64,000 bases of DNA from JAVZOV01 sp049976445 (GTDB taxonomy: Archaea > Thermoproteota > Thermoprotei > Gearchaeales > WAQG01), in assembly GCA_049976445.1 (NCBI GenBank), contig JBMFIF010000003.1, forward strand, positions 1 through 64,000. Reading direction: 5' to 3'. Below, piece by piece: positions 8,489-16,983 of this stretch. Below the pieces are notes generated by a model. The model was not told the DNA's origin. It saw only the letters and a list, made by a program, of their open reading frames with translations, and searched no databases. Within the stretch, counting starts at the first letter, position 1, and the number at the start of each line of letters is the position of its first letter. A program made the position numbers and the translations under genes.

Positions 8489-8562
8489 GGGCCGGTAGTT
8501 CAGCCTGGGAGAATGCCCGCTTGGCATGCGGGAGGTCGCGGGTTCAAATCCCGCCCGGTCCA
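8489..8562 (+). tRNA. tRNA-Ala (anticodon GGC)
   Basis: A 74-nt cloverleaf, with no CCA encoded. The acceptor stem GGGCCGG pairs with CCGGTCC and includes the G3-U70 pair that is the alanine identity element. The anticodon loop is TTGGCAT (GGC), the T arm is GGTTCAAATCC and the discriminator is A. No intron. Confidence 0.97.
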
Positions 8563-8655
8563 CTAATCTTATCAATAATTTTGCTGAATTATTCAAAAAT
8601 TTGAGTACTTTAGTAAAAATGGAAACTTGAACTATAAGATACTTAAAAATGAAAG

Positions 8656-8675
8656 CCTCACTCCTAGGAGTGAGG
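8656..8675. repeat. Perfect 20-bp palindrome
   Basis: CCTCACTCCTAGGAGTGAGG is identical to its reverse complement. It lies between tRNA-Ala and the SmAP3-like gene and is followed at 8681 by ttataaaac, a possible TATA box, so it sits where a BRE/operator would. It could also form a hairpin in RNA. Function is unknown. Confidence 0.6.
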
Positions 8676-8772
8676 AGAGGTTATAAAACTCTTTAGTATG
8701 CAGGATATTTTAAAGGGGCGATAGATAGATTTTTAATTAATGCTATTATTTTCGATTAGGGAGGTCGAAGGG

Positions 8773-9192
8773 ATGTCTATAGTCGGGATTCGAAGGTTCA
8801 CGAGTGAAATTAATAACTTAGTAGGGCGAATAATAGAAGTTCATACATCGCTTGGTAAAACATACATTGGGCGTTTATCTGCAATAGATCCGGATAAACT
8901 AAATATGATACTTACAGATGTTTCTAGTGACGGTAACAAATATCATGCCGTTGTACTTAATGGCTCAAATATAACAGAGATATTACTTAAGGAAAAACCA
9001 TTCGATATGAGAGCATTAGCTGAAAGATTAGAAAAAATATTTCCTAAGATGGTTAGATATGATGAAAGCACACGGTTGATAATTGTTGCAGAGCGTGTAA
9101 AAGTTGGGGAACAAGGCGTTATCGAAGGAGCAGGGCCTATTGCCGAAAAAGTTAAGTCAATATACGATCAATATATGAAAGAAATTCAGTAA
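8773..9192 (+). CDS. Sm-like protein with C-terminal domain (SmAP3-type)
   Basis: About 139 aa. Residues 1-70 are an LSm fold (NLVGRIIEVHTSLGKTYIGRL ... VVLNGSNITEILL). Residues 75-139 form a separate alpha/beta extension (FDMRALAERLEKIFPKMVRY...), the arrangement described for SmAP3 proteins. Probably an RNA-binding oligomer. The ATG at 8773 follows a strong gggaggtcgaaggg region, so I prefer it to the ATG at 8740. The downstream tgt gene follows after 20 nt. Confidence 0.82.
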   Translation: MSIVGIRRFTSEINNLVGRIIEVHTSLGKTYIGRLSAIDPDKLNMILTDVSSDGNKYHAVVLNGSNITEILLKEKPFDMRALAERLEKIFPKMVRYDESTRLIIVAERVKVGEQGVIEGAGPIAEKVKSIYDQYMKEIQ

Positions 9193-9212
9193 GATGAATA
9201 CGTAATCGTAAA

Positions 9213-10799
9213 ATGAGCTTCGAAATACTGGATAAAAGCCTTTGTGGGAGAATTGGTCTACTTAAGACTAGGCACGGAAACATTAAAACACCTACGCTCT
9301 TGCCAGTTTTAAACCCTGTAAAGCAAGAGCTTTCTGCACAAGATATTGCTAAAATAGGTTTTGATGCGGTAATAACTAACGCTTATCTTCTTTGGAGAAA
9401 TATGAAGGGAAAGCCACGAGATGTTCATGATCATTTAAACTTTAATGGGCCAATAATGACGGATTCTGGAGCTTATCAGATTTTACGTTATGGTGCTGTT
9501 GAAGTTAAGCCTGAAGAAATTGTGGAATACGAAAAATTAATCAATAGTGATATTGCGGTAATACTTGATGTGCCAACCGGTCCAGATGATGATTGGAATA
9601 AGGCTAAAGAAAGTGTGGAAATAACGCTACATAGAGCAATTGAAAGTAATAAAATAAGGGATCATGAAAGACTTTGGGTTGGTCCTATCCAAGGTGGTAA
9701 ATATCTTGATTTAGTTAGGTTATCAGCTAAATCAATGTATCAACAGGGTTTTGATATATATGCTGTAGGAAGTCCAACTGGTTTAATGGAAGGTTACAAA
9801 TTTAGTACGGTATTGAAAATGGTGATTACTGCGAAAAGTATTATTGGTTCTGGGAATCCATTACACTTATTTGGCGCGGGCCATCCTATGTTCTTTCCGT
9901 TTATGGTTGCGGTTGGGGTAGATTTATTTGATTCTGCCGCGTACGCGCTTTATGCACAAGATGGTAGATATATAACTTCATCAGGTACTTTTAGGATAAA
10001 CGATTTAAAAGAATTACCATGTAATTGTCCTGTATGCTCAAAAGCCTCTGCAGATGATGTAAGAAATATGTCTCAAGAAGAAAGAAAGCGTTTTTTGATG
10101 ATTCATAATTTGTATGTTAGTTTATCTGAAGTAAAAAGAGTACGCCAACACATAACTGAAGGTACACTCTGGGAACTTTGTGAAGAAAGAAGTCGTGCGC
10201 ATCCATCCTTGTTTAACGCTATGAAAGTTCTTGTGAAGTTTCATAAATATCTTGAACGATGTGACCCAATCACTAAACCTGTTATTCATGGTCTCTTTTT
10301 CTATAGCAATGAGACTGCATTAAGGCCTCAGACTTATAGACATGTAATGAGAATTATATCAAATTATTCACCAGAATTTGTTAAACTTATTATATTACTT
10401 CCTCCAGTAATAAATAGGCCATACATCAGATCTTCTGTTATAAGGAATATTATACAACTAATCAATAATACAAAATATGCAAATTCATCATGTATAGCTA
10501 TTGTTGGCGATCCGTTTATTTTTATACCAATAGAACTTTCTGAAATATATCCTTTATCACAATATGAAGGCATGGCATGCTCTAAAGCTCTTTCAAAAAT
10601 ATTCATAGATAATTTTCCTAATCTCAAATTTCTTGATGGACTAGAAGTAGCAATATCAATATCTGACAAGCACAATAATGATCTTCTTAATAAAATCAAT
10701 GAATATTTAAGAGAAAAAGGAGTAAAAGTTATCGAAATTAGTTTGAAAAAAGGAGATTCTATGATAAAAATTCTTAAAAATGTGCTTAGTTTGTTATAA
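9213..10799 (+). CDS. tgtA: Archaeosine tRNA-guanine transglycosylase, catalytic subunit
   Basis: A 528-aa protein that exchanges guanine-15 of tRNA for preQ0 on the archaeosine pathway. The TIM-barrel catalytic domain (1-340) has MTDSGAYQ with the nucleophilic Asp region near residue 88, GPIQGG, and the zinc site CNCPVC (about 270). Residues 345-528 form the C1-like domain. It stops there: the C2 and PUA domains of the Pyrococcus-type enzyme are absent. The C2-PUA-like protein at 16510 is a candidate partner supplying them. Confidence 0.9.
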   Translation: MSFEILDKSLCGRIGLLKTRHGNIKTPTLLPVLNPVKQELSAQDIAKIGFDAVITNAYLLWRNMKGKPRDVHDHLNFNGPIMTDSGAYQILRYGAVEVKPEEIVEYEKLINSDIAVILDVPTGPDDDWNKAKESVEITLHRAIESNKIRDHERLWVGPIQGGKYLDLVRLSAKSMYQQGFDIYAVGSPTGLMEGYKFSTVLKMVITAKSIIGSGNPLHLFGAGHPMFFPFMVAVGVDLFDSAAYALYAQDGRYITSSGTFRINDLKELPCNCPVCSKASADDVRNMSQEERKRFLMIHNLYVSLSEVKRVRQHITEGTLWELCEERSRAHPSLFNAMKVLVKFHKYLERCDPITKPVIHGLFFYSNETALRPQTYRHVMRIISNYSPEFVKLIILLPPVINRPYIRSSVIRNIIQLINNTKYANSSCIAIVGDPFIFIPIELSEIYPLSQYEGMACSKALSKIFIDNFPNLKFLDGLEVAISISDKHNNDLLNKINEYLREKGVKVIEISLKKGDSMIKILKNVLSLL

Positions 10800-10813
10800 T
10801 TCTGTTATTTATT

Positions 10814-11584
10814 TCACATGTAGAACATGAATTTTTCTCTGCTTTTTTCATCGAGTGCTTTTTGTTCACTTTCTTTCATACTTGCTTCTATTCTAGCTTC
10901 AATTTCTTCTACTTCTTTTCTAATAGATTCTATATTAATTTCTGCGTCATAGTATTCATTAAGTATGTTTAAAGCTATCATTGTCGCACGTGTATCTGGT
11001 TCAAATTGTCTAGCATAGGGAAGTATGGTTATAGCAGGAAATTCGTTAAGTTCAAAGTAAGAGAGTAATGATGCTAATGGTCCAAAAATTGTTAAACGTG
11101 CATCCATTGGTTTTCCGAAGATTTTTTTAGTTGATGCATATGCACTAGTATACGCGACTCTGTATTCATCATCATTATCACTTCTGTATTTATCTGATAA
11201 TCCTCCAATAAGGACTGCTTCTTTAAAACCTTGAGTTATAACCCATTCAGCTATTCCTCGTGTTAGTAAGTGCATTTCTCTAGGTTCTGGGGGGGATTCT
11301 GTAACCATTACTATAAAGTTTTTTCTTTTGTAAAGTTCAAAAGGTAGTTGGATTCTTGAATCACCCATCTTCACAACTAGTGGTAATCTGTCTAATAGAA
11401 TATATCCAATATGTTTTGAATCTGACTGATCAGCTATATATCTAGTAGTTAGGTATCCTACTGCTCCAATTCCATGAAATCCTGTAAGAAATATTTTATT
11501 TTTTCCTATAGGCTCTCTTATCATCTTATCTTTTAATATTACTGTGAATTTTGTTTTTTCGTTCATTCGTTCTTCTGTTCTCAT
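10814..11584 (-). CDS. PAC2-family protein (proteasome-assembly-chaperone-like)
   Basis: About 256 aa. The fold signature FLTGFHGIGAVGYLTTRYIAD, then FIVMVTESPPEPREMHLLTRGIAEW, EAVLIGGLSDKYR and FPAITILPYARQFEPD match the archaeal PAC2 family, which is related to eukaryotic proteasome assembly chaperones. The role in archaea is uncertain, but the neighbourhood contains psmB. ATG 11584 is preferred because gaggttg lies just upstream; a GTG at 11602 is also open. The last 50 residues are charged and helical. Confidence 0.85.
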   Translation of the reverse strand: MRTEERMNEKTKFTVILKDKMIREPIGKNKIFLTGFHGIGAVGYLTTRYIADQSDSKHIGYILLDRLPLVVKMGDSRIQLPFELYKRKNFIVMVTESPPEPREMHLLTRGIAEWVITQGFKEAVLIGGLSDKYRSDNDDEYRVAYTSAYASTKKIFGKPMDARLTIFGPLASLLSYFELNEFPAITILPYARQFEPDTRATMIALNILNEYYDAEINIESIRKEVEEIEARIEASMKESEQKALDEKSREKFMFYM

Positions 11585-11670
11585 AATTTTTTTCAACCTC
11601 ACACTATTAATTATAGCTAAAAATAAATATGTAACTTAATTATAACACTATGAACTACAAGTGAAAAATC

Positions 11671-12939
11671 ATGTCCGAGGTTACAATTCAAGTTTTAGGC
11701 GCTGGAGGAGAAGTAGGTAGGTCTGGAATCCTTATTAAACATAAAGAACGAGCACTGCTCTTGGATTATGGTACACTTACGAATGATGAGGTACAATTTC
11801 CATTACACGTATCACCAAGGAATCTTTCTGCAGTGATATTATCGCATGCACATTTAGATCACTCAGGTGCACTTCCAATGCTTTATGCTTCAGCAAAAGC
11901 ACCACCGCTCTATTCAACGATAATGACGCTTGAGTTAACAGATATTCTTCTTCATGATTTTATGAACATCAGCACATCGTATTTACCATTTGAAGAGAGA
12001 GAAGTTCAAAGGATGTTCAAGCATTCAATACCAATTACTGCTGGAGATTCAATAGACATAGATGATTTTCACGTAAAATTTTATGATGCAGGACATATTC
12101 CTGGTAGTTTAATGGTTGAAGTAGAGGTCAGTAACAAAAGAATACTATACACCGGCGATTTTAATACATGGGAGACAAAACTTCTTAAACCTGCACAGGT
12201 ACCGGATCCAGGATATGATCTTGTCATAAGTGAGAGTACTTATTCTGGGGTCGAACACCCGCCAAGAAATGATGTCGAGAAAAAATTAATAGAAATATCA
12301 ACAGCTACAGTAGAAAATAAAGGTTTTGTTTTAATACCGGCGTTCTCTGTAGGAAGGTCTCAAGAGATCCTATCAATCTTTGAAGAACATAACATACCAT
12401 ACACAATATATCTAGATGGAATGGCAAAAGAGGTTGGATCATTATTTTTACAATATCCCTCATTCTTTAAGGATTATTCATTACTTAAAAAAGCATTAGA
12501 GAGAGCAATATGGGTTAATTCAAATGCTCAACGAAAGAGAATAGTAGAAAGACCAAATATAGTGGTGACACCTGCAGGCATGTTAAAAGGTGGACCAGCA
12601 GTATATTACATGAACAAAATTGTAACCGTTAATAAAAATTCAATAATCTTAGTATCCTATCAAGTTCCAGGCACTCCTGGTCGCAAACTTTATGATGAAC
12701 GTTTATGGTTCATGTCCAATATTAAAAAAGATATTAAGGTCGAAGCAACAGTCGAGTGGTTAGATTTTTCAAGTCATTGTGGGCATTCTCAACTCAAATC
12801 ATTTCTAACAAGGATAGACCCTAATAAAATATTATTAGTTCATGGTGAAACACAAAAAGCGTCTGTTCTTAAATCAGAATTAGAGGAGCATGGTATTAAT
12901 GTCGAAATTGCAAAAAACGGATACGCAATACAGATATAA
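11671..12939 (+). CDS. aCPSF2, beta-CASP RNase without KH domains
   Basis: A 422-aa metallo-beta-lactamase/beta-CASP nuclease beginning directly with the catalytic core. SHAHLDHSGALP lies near residue 58, then HIPGS, YTGDFN, SESTYSG, PAFSVGRSQE, TPAGMLKGGP, SYQVPGTPGR and FSSHCGHSQ. It belongs to the aCPSF2 group, exo/endoribonucleases of RNA processing and decay. All metal-ligand motifs are intact, so it should be active. The following membrane-protein gene overlaps its 3' end by 41-50 nt. Confidence 0.92.
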   Translation: MSEVTIQVLGAGGEVGRSGILIKHKERALLLDYGTLTNDEVQFPLHVSPRNLSAVILSHAHLDHSGALPMLYASAKAPPLYSTIMTLELTDILLHDFMNISTSYLPFEEREVQRMFKHSIPITAGDSIDIDDFHVKFYDAGHIPGSLMVEVEVSNKRILYTGDFNTWETKLLKPAQVPDPGYDLVISESTYSGVEHPPRNDVEKKLIEISTATVENKGFVLIPAFSVGRSQEILSIFEEHNIPYTIYLDGMAKEVGSLFLQYPSFFKDYSLLKKALERAIWVNSNAQRKRIVERPNIVVTPAGMLKGGPAVYYMNKIVTVNKNSIILVSYQVPGTPGRKLYDERLWFMSNIKKDIKVEATVEWLDFSSHCGHSQLKSFLTRIDPNKILLVHGETQKASVLKSELEEHGINVEIAKNGYAIQI

Positions 12940-13849
12940 GTTAATTGCTATTCAATTTTTAAAAGTAACCTTTTTACTATTATTTATGTCATTACTAACA
13001 CTATTATTTACACTTAATTTACAATATAATGGGACCGGAACTATAATAAGAAATGCTACTGGTACTACAAATATTCAAACAGCAACAGGTGAAGCTGCAT
13101 TCATGGCGGTTTCTGCACTTATTGGTGCATCTCTAATATTTTTCTTATTGCTTAAGCATAAGTTCACTTTTATTTATCTACTTTTTATCAGCTCAATGTT
13201 TATAGTTACATTTGTAGCACTTGAACTACATTTAACATCATTACTGAATTTTAACCAAATTAATGAAAATATCTTGATACTAATGTCTCTGTTACTCTCG
13301 CTTATTATAGTTTATTCTGTCTTCATAAATAAAAATATAACAATAAATACTATTGGATTAACATTCTTCGTAAGTATCACAGGGTCATTATTAGGAATCA
13401 TGTTTACTGATGTACAAATCACACTAATTCTTCTTATATTATCACTTTATGATATTTTTACAGTTACAAAAGGACCATTAAAAAAGATTGTAATAAAAAT
13501 AAATGAGATCGAAGAAAAAACAATGAAAGGAATCATTTCAGATACAAGTCACATAAATTCTCAAAGTAAAAATGTAATGACAGAAAAAAAGTTAAATTTT
13601 CGACGAGGAATGTTCCTTACTCTAGGTCATGTTGAGTTCGGAATTGGTGATATGTTGTTTTATTCTGCAATTATATCTAATGCCTTCACTATAGCATTCT
13701 TAGTTTATACTATAACGTTAATAGGAGTAATTATTGGTGTCGGATTTACTCTTTACCTATTAACTCGAAGAGAATTAGTTCCTGGATTACCAATACCATC
13801 GTTATTAGGTTTGATAGCTTTATGGATCACAAAGCTCTTTTTAATATAA
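12890..13849 (+). CDS. Presenilin/signal-peptide-peptidase-like intramembrane aspartyl protease
   Basis: About 319 aa with roughly nine predicted membrane spans. Two aspartate motifs in neighbouring helices read LSLYDIFTV (YD, about residue 187) and GIGDMLFYS (GxGD, about 256), followed by GLPIPSL in the place of the PAL motif. This is the A22 intramembrane protease pattern; archaeal members are COG3389-like. It should cut substrates within the membrane. A loop between the two Asp helices (about 200-245) is hydrophilic, as in SPP. The start is uncertain: ATG 12890 or 12899 overlaps aCPSF2, while ATG 12986 would avoid overlap. Confidence 0.85.
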   Translation: MVLMSKLQKTDTQYRYKLIAIQFLKVTFLLLFMSLLTLLFTLNLQYNGTGTIIRNATGTTNIQTATGEAAFMAVSALIGASLIFFLLLKHKFTFIYLLFISSMFIVTFVALELHLTSLLNFNQINENILILMSLLLSLIIVYSVFINKNITINTIGLTFFVSITGSLLGIMFTDVQITLILLILSLYDIFTVTKGPLKKIVIKINEIEEKTMKGIISDTSHINSQSKNVMTEKKLNFRRGMFLTLGHVEFGIGDMLFYSAIISNAFTIAFLVYTITLIGVIIGVGFTLYLLTRRELVPGLPIPSLLGLIALWITKLFLI

Positions 13850-13853
13850 ATGG

Positions 13854-14048
13854 TTATAATGTTACGATCGGGCATGTAATTTGTTTTATTAAATTTTCAG
13901 CTTTTTCTGGTGATATTTTATAAGTATATAATTTTGATGATGTGCGCAATTTTAATTTTACAACATCACCGCTTCTTTTAACACGACATTCTTTAGCTCT
14001 TTTAGCAATTTCTAAAAATTCTTTTTCATCAAATATTTCTACTGGCAT
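13854..14048 (-). CDS. rpl38e: 50S ribosomal protein eL38
   Basis: A 64-aa protein (MPVEIFDEKEFLEIAKRA...VKRSGDVVKLKLRTSSKLYTYKI) with the eL38 fold, normal length for the family. Within archaea eL38 is largely limited to TACK and Asgard lineages, which helps place the organism. It converges on the presenilin-like gene with only 4 nt between the stops. Confidence 0.88.
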   Translation of the reverse strand: MPVEIFDEKEFLEIAKRAKECRVKRSGDVVKLKLRTSSKLYTYKISPEKAENLIKQITCPIVTL

Positions 14049-14124
14049 TTCCGCTCACTTACCTGTCATTATAAAATTCTAGTTAATATTTTTATTGTCA
14101 TATTCTAAATTATTTAAAAAAGCT

Positions 14125-14421
14125 TTATAGAGATTGTCCAGTAGAAGCAGAATAATTCTCTAGGATTATCCCCCTGCTGTTAGTAAGGAAGACCTTTGGA
14201 GCACTAATTCCAAGCTCTGCTGACAAGTCTTCGGCGATCTTAGAAATACTTCCATCTTCAGCCTTGTAATCAACATCTTTCAATACAAGCTTAATCGACC
14301 TTACATAAGCCTCATGAAAATTTTTAGCTATGAAAATTAGGATGAATAGGCATGCAGCAAGCAGTAGTCTCAGCTTGTCATGATAAAATTTTCTTATATA
14401 ACCATTTATAAAGTAAAGTGC
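14125..14421 (-). pseudogene. Open frame without start, possible gene remnant
   Basis: The gap 14049-14617 contains a 98-codon minus-strand open frame with no ATG or GTG. It reads a hydrophobic segment (LRLLLAACLFILIFIAKNF) followed by a soluble part (SIKLVLKDVDY...KVFLTNSRGIILENY). A TTG at the VLKDV region is the only plausible start. Base use is more GC-rich than the neighbours. I read it as a decayed or transferred membrane-anchored protein and do not recognise a family. The rest of the gap holds only A/T-rich spacer. Confidence 0.3.
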
Positions 14422-14617
14422 TTAAACTTTAACATGACATGCAAAGACTACCGTTTTGAAGTGATGCACATAACAAAGTGAACCTAATTTTTGATTTTTG
14501 TATCTGTTGTCTGTATCATGATGCAGTCTATTTAATCTATAATTCTTAGGCGCATATATTTAACTTTCATATTTCATTAATTATGAGGAAAAATGTTGTA
14601 TTTATCTAAAAATTAGA

Positions 14618-14692
14618 TGGGCCGGGCCGGATTTGAACCGGCGACCACTGCCTCGTAAGGGCAGCATCCTAACCAGTCTAGACGACCGGCCC
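14618..14692 (-). tRNA. tRNA-Val (anticodon TAC)
   Basis: A 75-nt cloverleaf. GGGCCGG pairs with CCGGCCC, the anticodon loop is CTTACGA (TAC), the T arm is GGTTCAAATCC and the discriminator is A. There is no intron, and the body is nearly identical to the tRNA-Val(GAC) at 17894, which serves as an internal comparison for the insertion found there. Confidence 0.97.
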
Positions 14693-14771
14693 TCTGTTAA
14701 TGTAAGTAAAACGAGATTTTTAAGTATATCGTCATTATTTTGCTGAGTAAGGGATATCGTCTAAAGTGAGT

Positions 14772-15329
14772 TTATGGATCGTCTATTGAGATTATTGTTG
14801 GTTGGCTTTCGGATTCTATTTTTTTCATTAAATCCTCTATAAATTTAATAATCATAGAGTTATCTTGAGTTTCTAAAACTGAATCGCATTCTGGGCATTT
14901 GAAGCTATGATCGTATGCTTCATCGAATGTGTATCTTTTTTCAGGATGGTTTGGACATGCAAAAAACATGTTTTGTTTCTCGTATTCTAATCTGGTTTTA
15001 AGTTTTTCGAGAACTATTTTTTTTCGTCTGAGTACTACGTTGGCTAAATTTTCGTAATCTAGGCTCCAATAATATGTAAACCAACCTGTGTCTGGTTCTT
15101 TTTCTCTTCGATATTTTACGATTCCTACGTCAAAGAGCTCGTAAAGTACTTTTCTTATTACACTCAGTTTAAGTCCAGTTCTTTTTATTAGCCACTCTTC
15201 AGTAGTTTCTCTTCTCTCTGAGAGTGCAATAACTATGGGTTCTGCGACTGGCCCTACAAATGTTCTAGCCAGCTTTGATATGTATGATCTGAATTTCGCT
15301 TGATTTTCTGATCTTGACATTTTGCTCAT
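14772..15329 (-). CDS. tfe: Transcription initiation factor TFE alpha
   Basis: A 185-aa protein. The N-terminal winged helix (EEWLIKRTGLKLSVIRKVLYELFDVGIV, with FTYYWSLD as the wing end) is followed by a coiled linker and a C-terminal zinc ribbon. It helps TBP/TFB open the promoter. The ribbon reads ACPNH ... KCPEC: one expected Cys is His (C-x2-H/C-x2-C), which could still bind Zn. A probable TFE beta partner is encoded at 37319. Confidence 0.92.
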   Translation of the reverse strand: MSKMSRSENQAKFRSYISKLARTFVGPVAEPIVIALSERRETTEEWLIKRTGLKLSVIRKVLYELFDVGIVKYRREKEPDTGWFTYYWSLDYENLANVVLRRKKIVLEKLKTRLEYEKQNMFFACPNHPEKRYTFDEAYDHSFKCPECDSVLETQDNSMIIKFIEDLMKKIESESQPTIISIDDP

Positions 15330-15391
15330 TTATTATTTAACCTTAAGATATTTAACTTTTAATATAGCATATTAGCGGGATTCAAGAGGTA

Positions 15392-15928
15392 TTATTCATT
15401 AGGTTTTATATTAATTACTTTTTTCCCACGTTCTGATGGTATGATTTGTATTTTAGCGTTGGTGAAAGTTTTATAAAATTCTTTACCTTCAAATAAGTGA
15501 TCGAGAAATACTGCAAGAGCGGCTACTTCGCTATGAGGTTGATTTGTTACTGAGACATTATATGTTGCCATCTCATAAATTTCTTTAGGCACTTTTGATG
15601 CTCCAATTATTATTAATTTATCTTTATTGCTAGTTTTTATCTTATCTATTATAGATGGTAATGGAAGGCCATACATCGTAAGATGTATTACTTCATTTCC
15701 GTTTTCAACCCATTTTTTAATGAAACTTCTCCATGAAATGCCCATTTTTAGTATAAATGGACCGCCGAATCTATTTATTACGTCATGAATCTTCCTTTCT
15801 ATTTTTTCATCTACAGTATCGAATATGATACCATCTGCACCAAATGCCCTAGCTACTAATGCACAATGGGTACTCACTCTTTTGTCTCGTTCAGGTCTAT
15901 GTCCTAGTCTGAATACAAAGATTTTCAT
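15392..15928 (-). CDS. trm56: tRNA (cytidine-56-2'-O)-methyltransferase Trm56
   Basis: A 178-aa SPOUT-class protein. It begins VFRLGHRPERDKRVSTH, the highly conserved N-terminus of aTrm56, and ends in the SPOUT knot region (HLTMYGLPLPSII ... IIIGASKVPKEIYEMATYNVSVTNQPHSEVAALAVFLDHLF). It methylates C56 in the T loop of tRNAs, stabilising the elbow. It overlaps the upstream MBF1 gene by 4 nt, forming an operon. Confidence 0.95.
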   Translation of the reverse strand: MKIFVFRLGHRPERDKRVSTHCALVARAFGADGIIFDTVDEKIERKIHDVINRFGGPFILKMGISWRSFIKKWVENGNEVIHLTMYGLPLPSIIDKIKTSNKDKLIIIGASKVPKEIYEMATYNVSVTNQPHSEVAALAVFLDHLFEGKEFYKTFTNAKIQIIPSERGKKVINIKPNE

Positions 15929-16452
15929 TTTGTCTCGTCAGTCTTTTTAGGCATTTTAAGTTTTGCAACATCACCTAATGTTAAATCTATTGATATAGAA
16001 TTTTGGCTTAAATTTGTGACCGAGGGGATTTTCTCAATAAGAGGGATGCCCAATATTTTCTCTATTTTCCTTGCTAACTGGATACTAGGAATGATGGACC
16101 CCGCCTCAATCTTTTTTATTACAGAAACTTTTTCGCCTAACTGACTAGCTAAAAAGTCTTGGGTCCATCCTAATCTTTCTCTAGCAGATTTTATTAGAGA
16201 TGGATATTCATCAACAACTTTTATATCCTCATTAAAAATATCTTTTTCGAATTTTCTTTGAACAGTCCTACTACTTGGTTTTGGCTGTATTTTAGATTGT
16301 GCTGAGAGCGTTTGAATTTGTGAAACTTGTCTAGTCTTTATTGGCGTACCGTATCGTGAACATTCATTGCAGACGGTTAATTTTGCCCCTCCTATTAAGA
16401 TAGTAACAGGTTGACCTTTAATAGGTTTACCGCAGATTTCGCATGTAAGCAA
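15925..16452 (-). CDS. Multiprotein bridging factor 1 (MBF1)
   Basis: A 175-aa protein. An N-terminal zinc ribbon (CEICGKPI ... VCNECSRYG) and a long flexible linker lead to an XRE-type HTH (SARERLGWTQDFLASQLGEKVSVIKKIEAG) at about 85-140. This two-domain plan is archaeal MBF1, which binds the small ribosomal subunit and affects translation. It is the first gene of an operon with trm56. Confidence 0.93.
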   Translation of the reverse strand: MLTCEICGKPIKGQPVTILIGGAKLTVCNECSRYGTPIKTRQVSQIQTLSAQSKIQPKPSSRTVQRKFEKDIFNEDIKVVDEYPSLIKSARERLGWTQDFLASQLGEKVSVIKKIEAGSIIPSIQLARKIEKILGIPLIEKIPSVTNLSQNSISIDLTLGDVAKLKMPKKTDETK

Positions 16453-16509
16453 AGCTTACACCACTATATAAGTATTTTAAGGTGAAATATATCTTAATCT
16501 TCTTGTAAG

Positions 16510-16983
16510 GTGGTGATTCTTCTGAACGTGATGTTATCACAAATTAGGAGGATAGCAGACTACCAGTTTGGCTTAGGGGTTGGTAAAATATTGTTTCCTG
16601 ATAATGTTAACATTGAACTTTCAAAACAAGGAAGACCAAGAAGGATTTATTTAAACAATAAGCTGATAGCCACTATACGTGCACGTGATGGATATATTGC
16701 ACTCACATTAGATGGTGCAAGAATACTATTACAAAGTAATTTGGTAGAAAAAAATATTGTAATCATATCTGAGGATGCAGTACCTTTTGTAAAAAATGGG
16801 CGTAATGTATTCGTTAAATTTATTGAGCATGCCCCTAAAGAACTAAAAGCAGGTGAAGAAGTTATTATAGTTAACAAAAGGAAAGAATTAATAGCTGTTG
16901 GAAGAGCTATTTTAAATGGTGAAGAGATGTTAAGTTTAAAGTCTGGATTAGCAATTAAAGTTAGGAGGGGTGTTGAAGATTGA
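16510..16983 (+). CDS. PUA-domain protein, probable detached C-terminal part of archaeosine TGT
   Basis: About 157 aa. Residues 8-75 (IRRIADYQFG ... RARDGYIALTLDGARIL) resemble the C2 domain and residues 80-155 (SEDAVPFVKNGRNVFVKFI ... AVGRAILNGEEML) the PUA domain of long archaeosine TGTs and related archaeosine enzymes. The TGT at 9213 lacks exactly these domains, so this may be its tRNA-binding subunit; that is inference. The start is uncertain (GTG 16510, or GTG/ATG at 16528/16531). Its stop overlaps the NAC start (gattgagc). Confidence 0.75.
   Translation: MVILLNVMLSQIRRIADYQFGLGVGKILFPDNVNIELSKQGRPRRIYLNNKLIATIRARDGYIALTLDGARILLQSNLVEKNIVIISEDAVPFVKNGRNVFVKFIEHAPKELKAGEEVIIVNKRKELIAVGRAILNGEEMLSLKSGLAIKVRRGVED

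Noticed and set aside
14440..14530. Possible C/D-box small RNA in the 14-kb gap (gtgatgc ... tgatgca)
   Set aside because: No paired boxes C/D and C'/D' in the right order on either strand.
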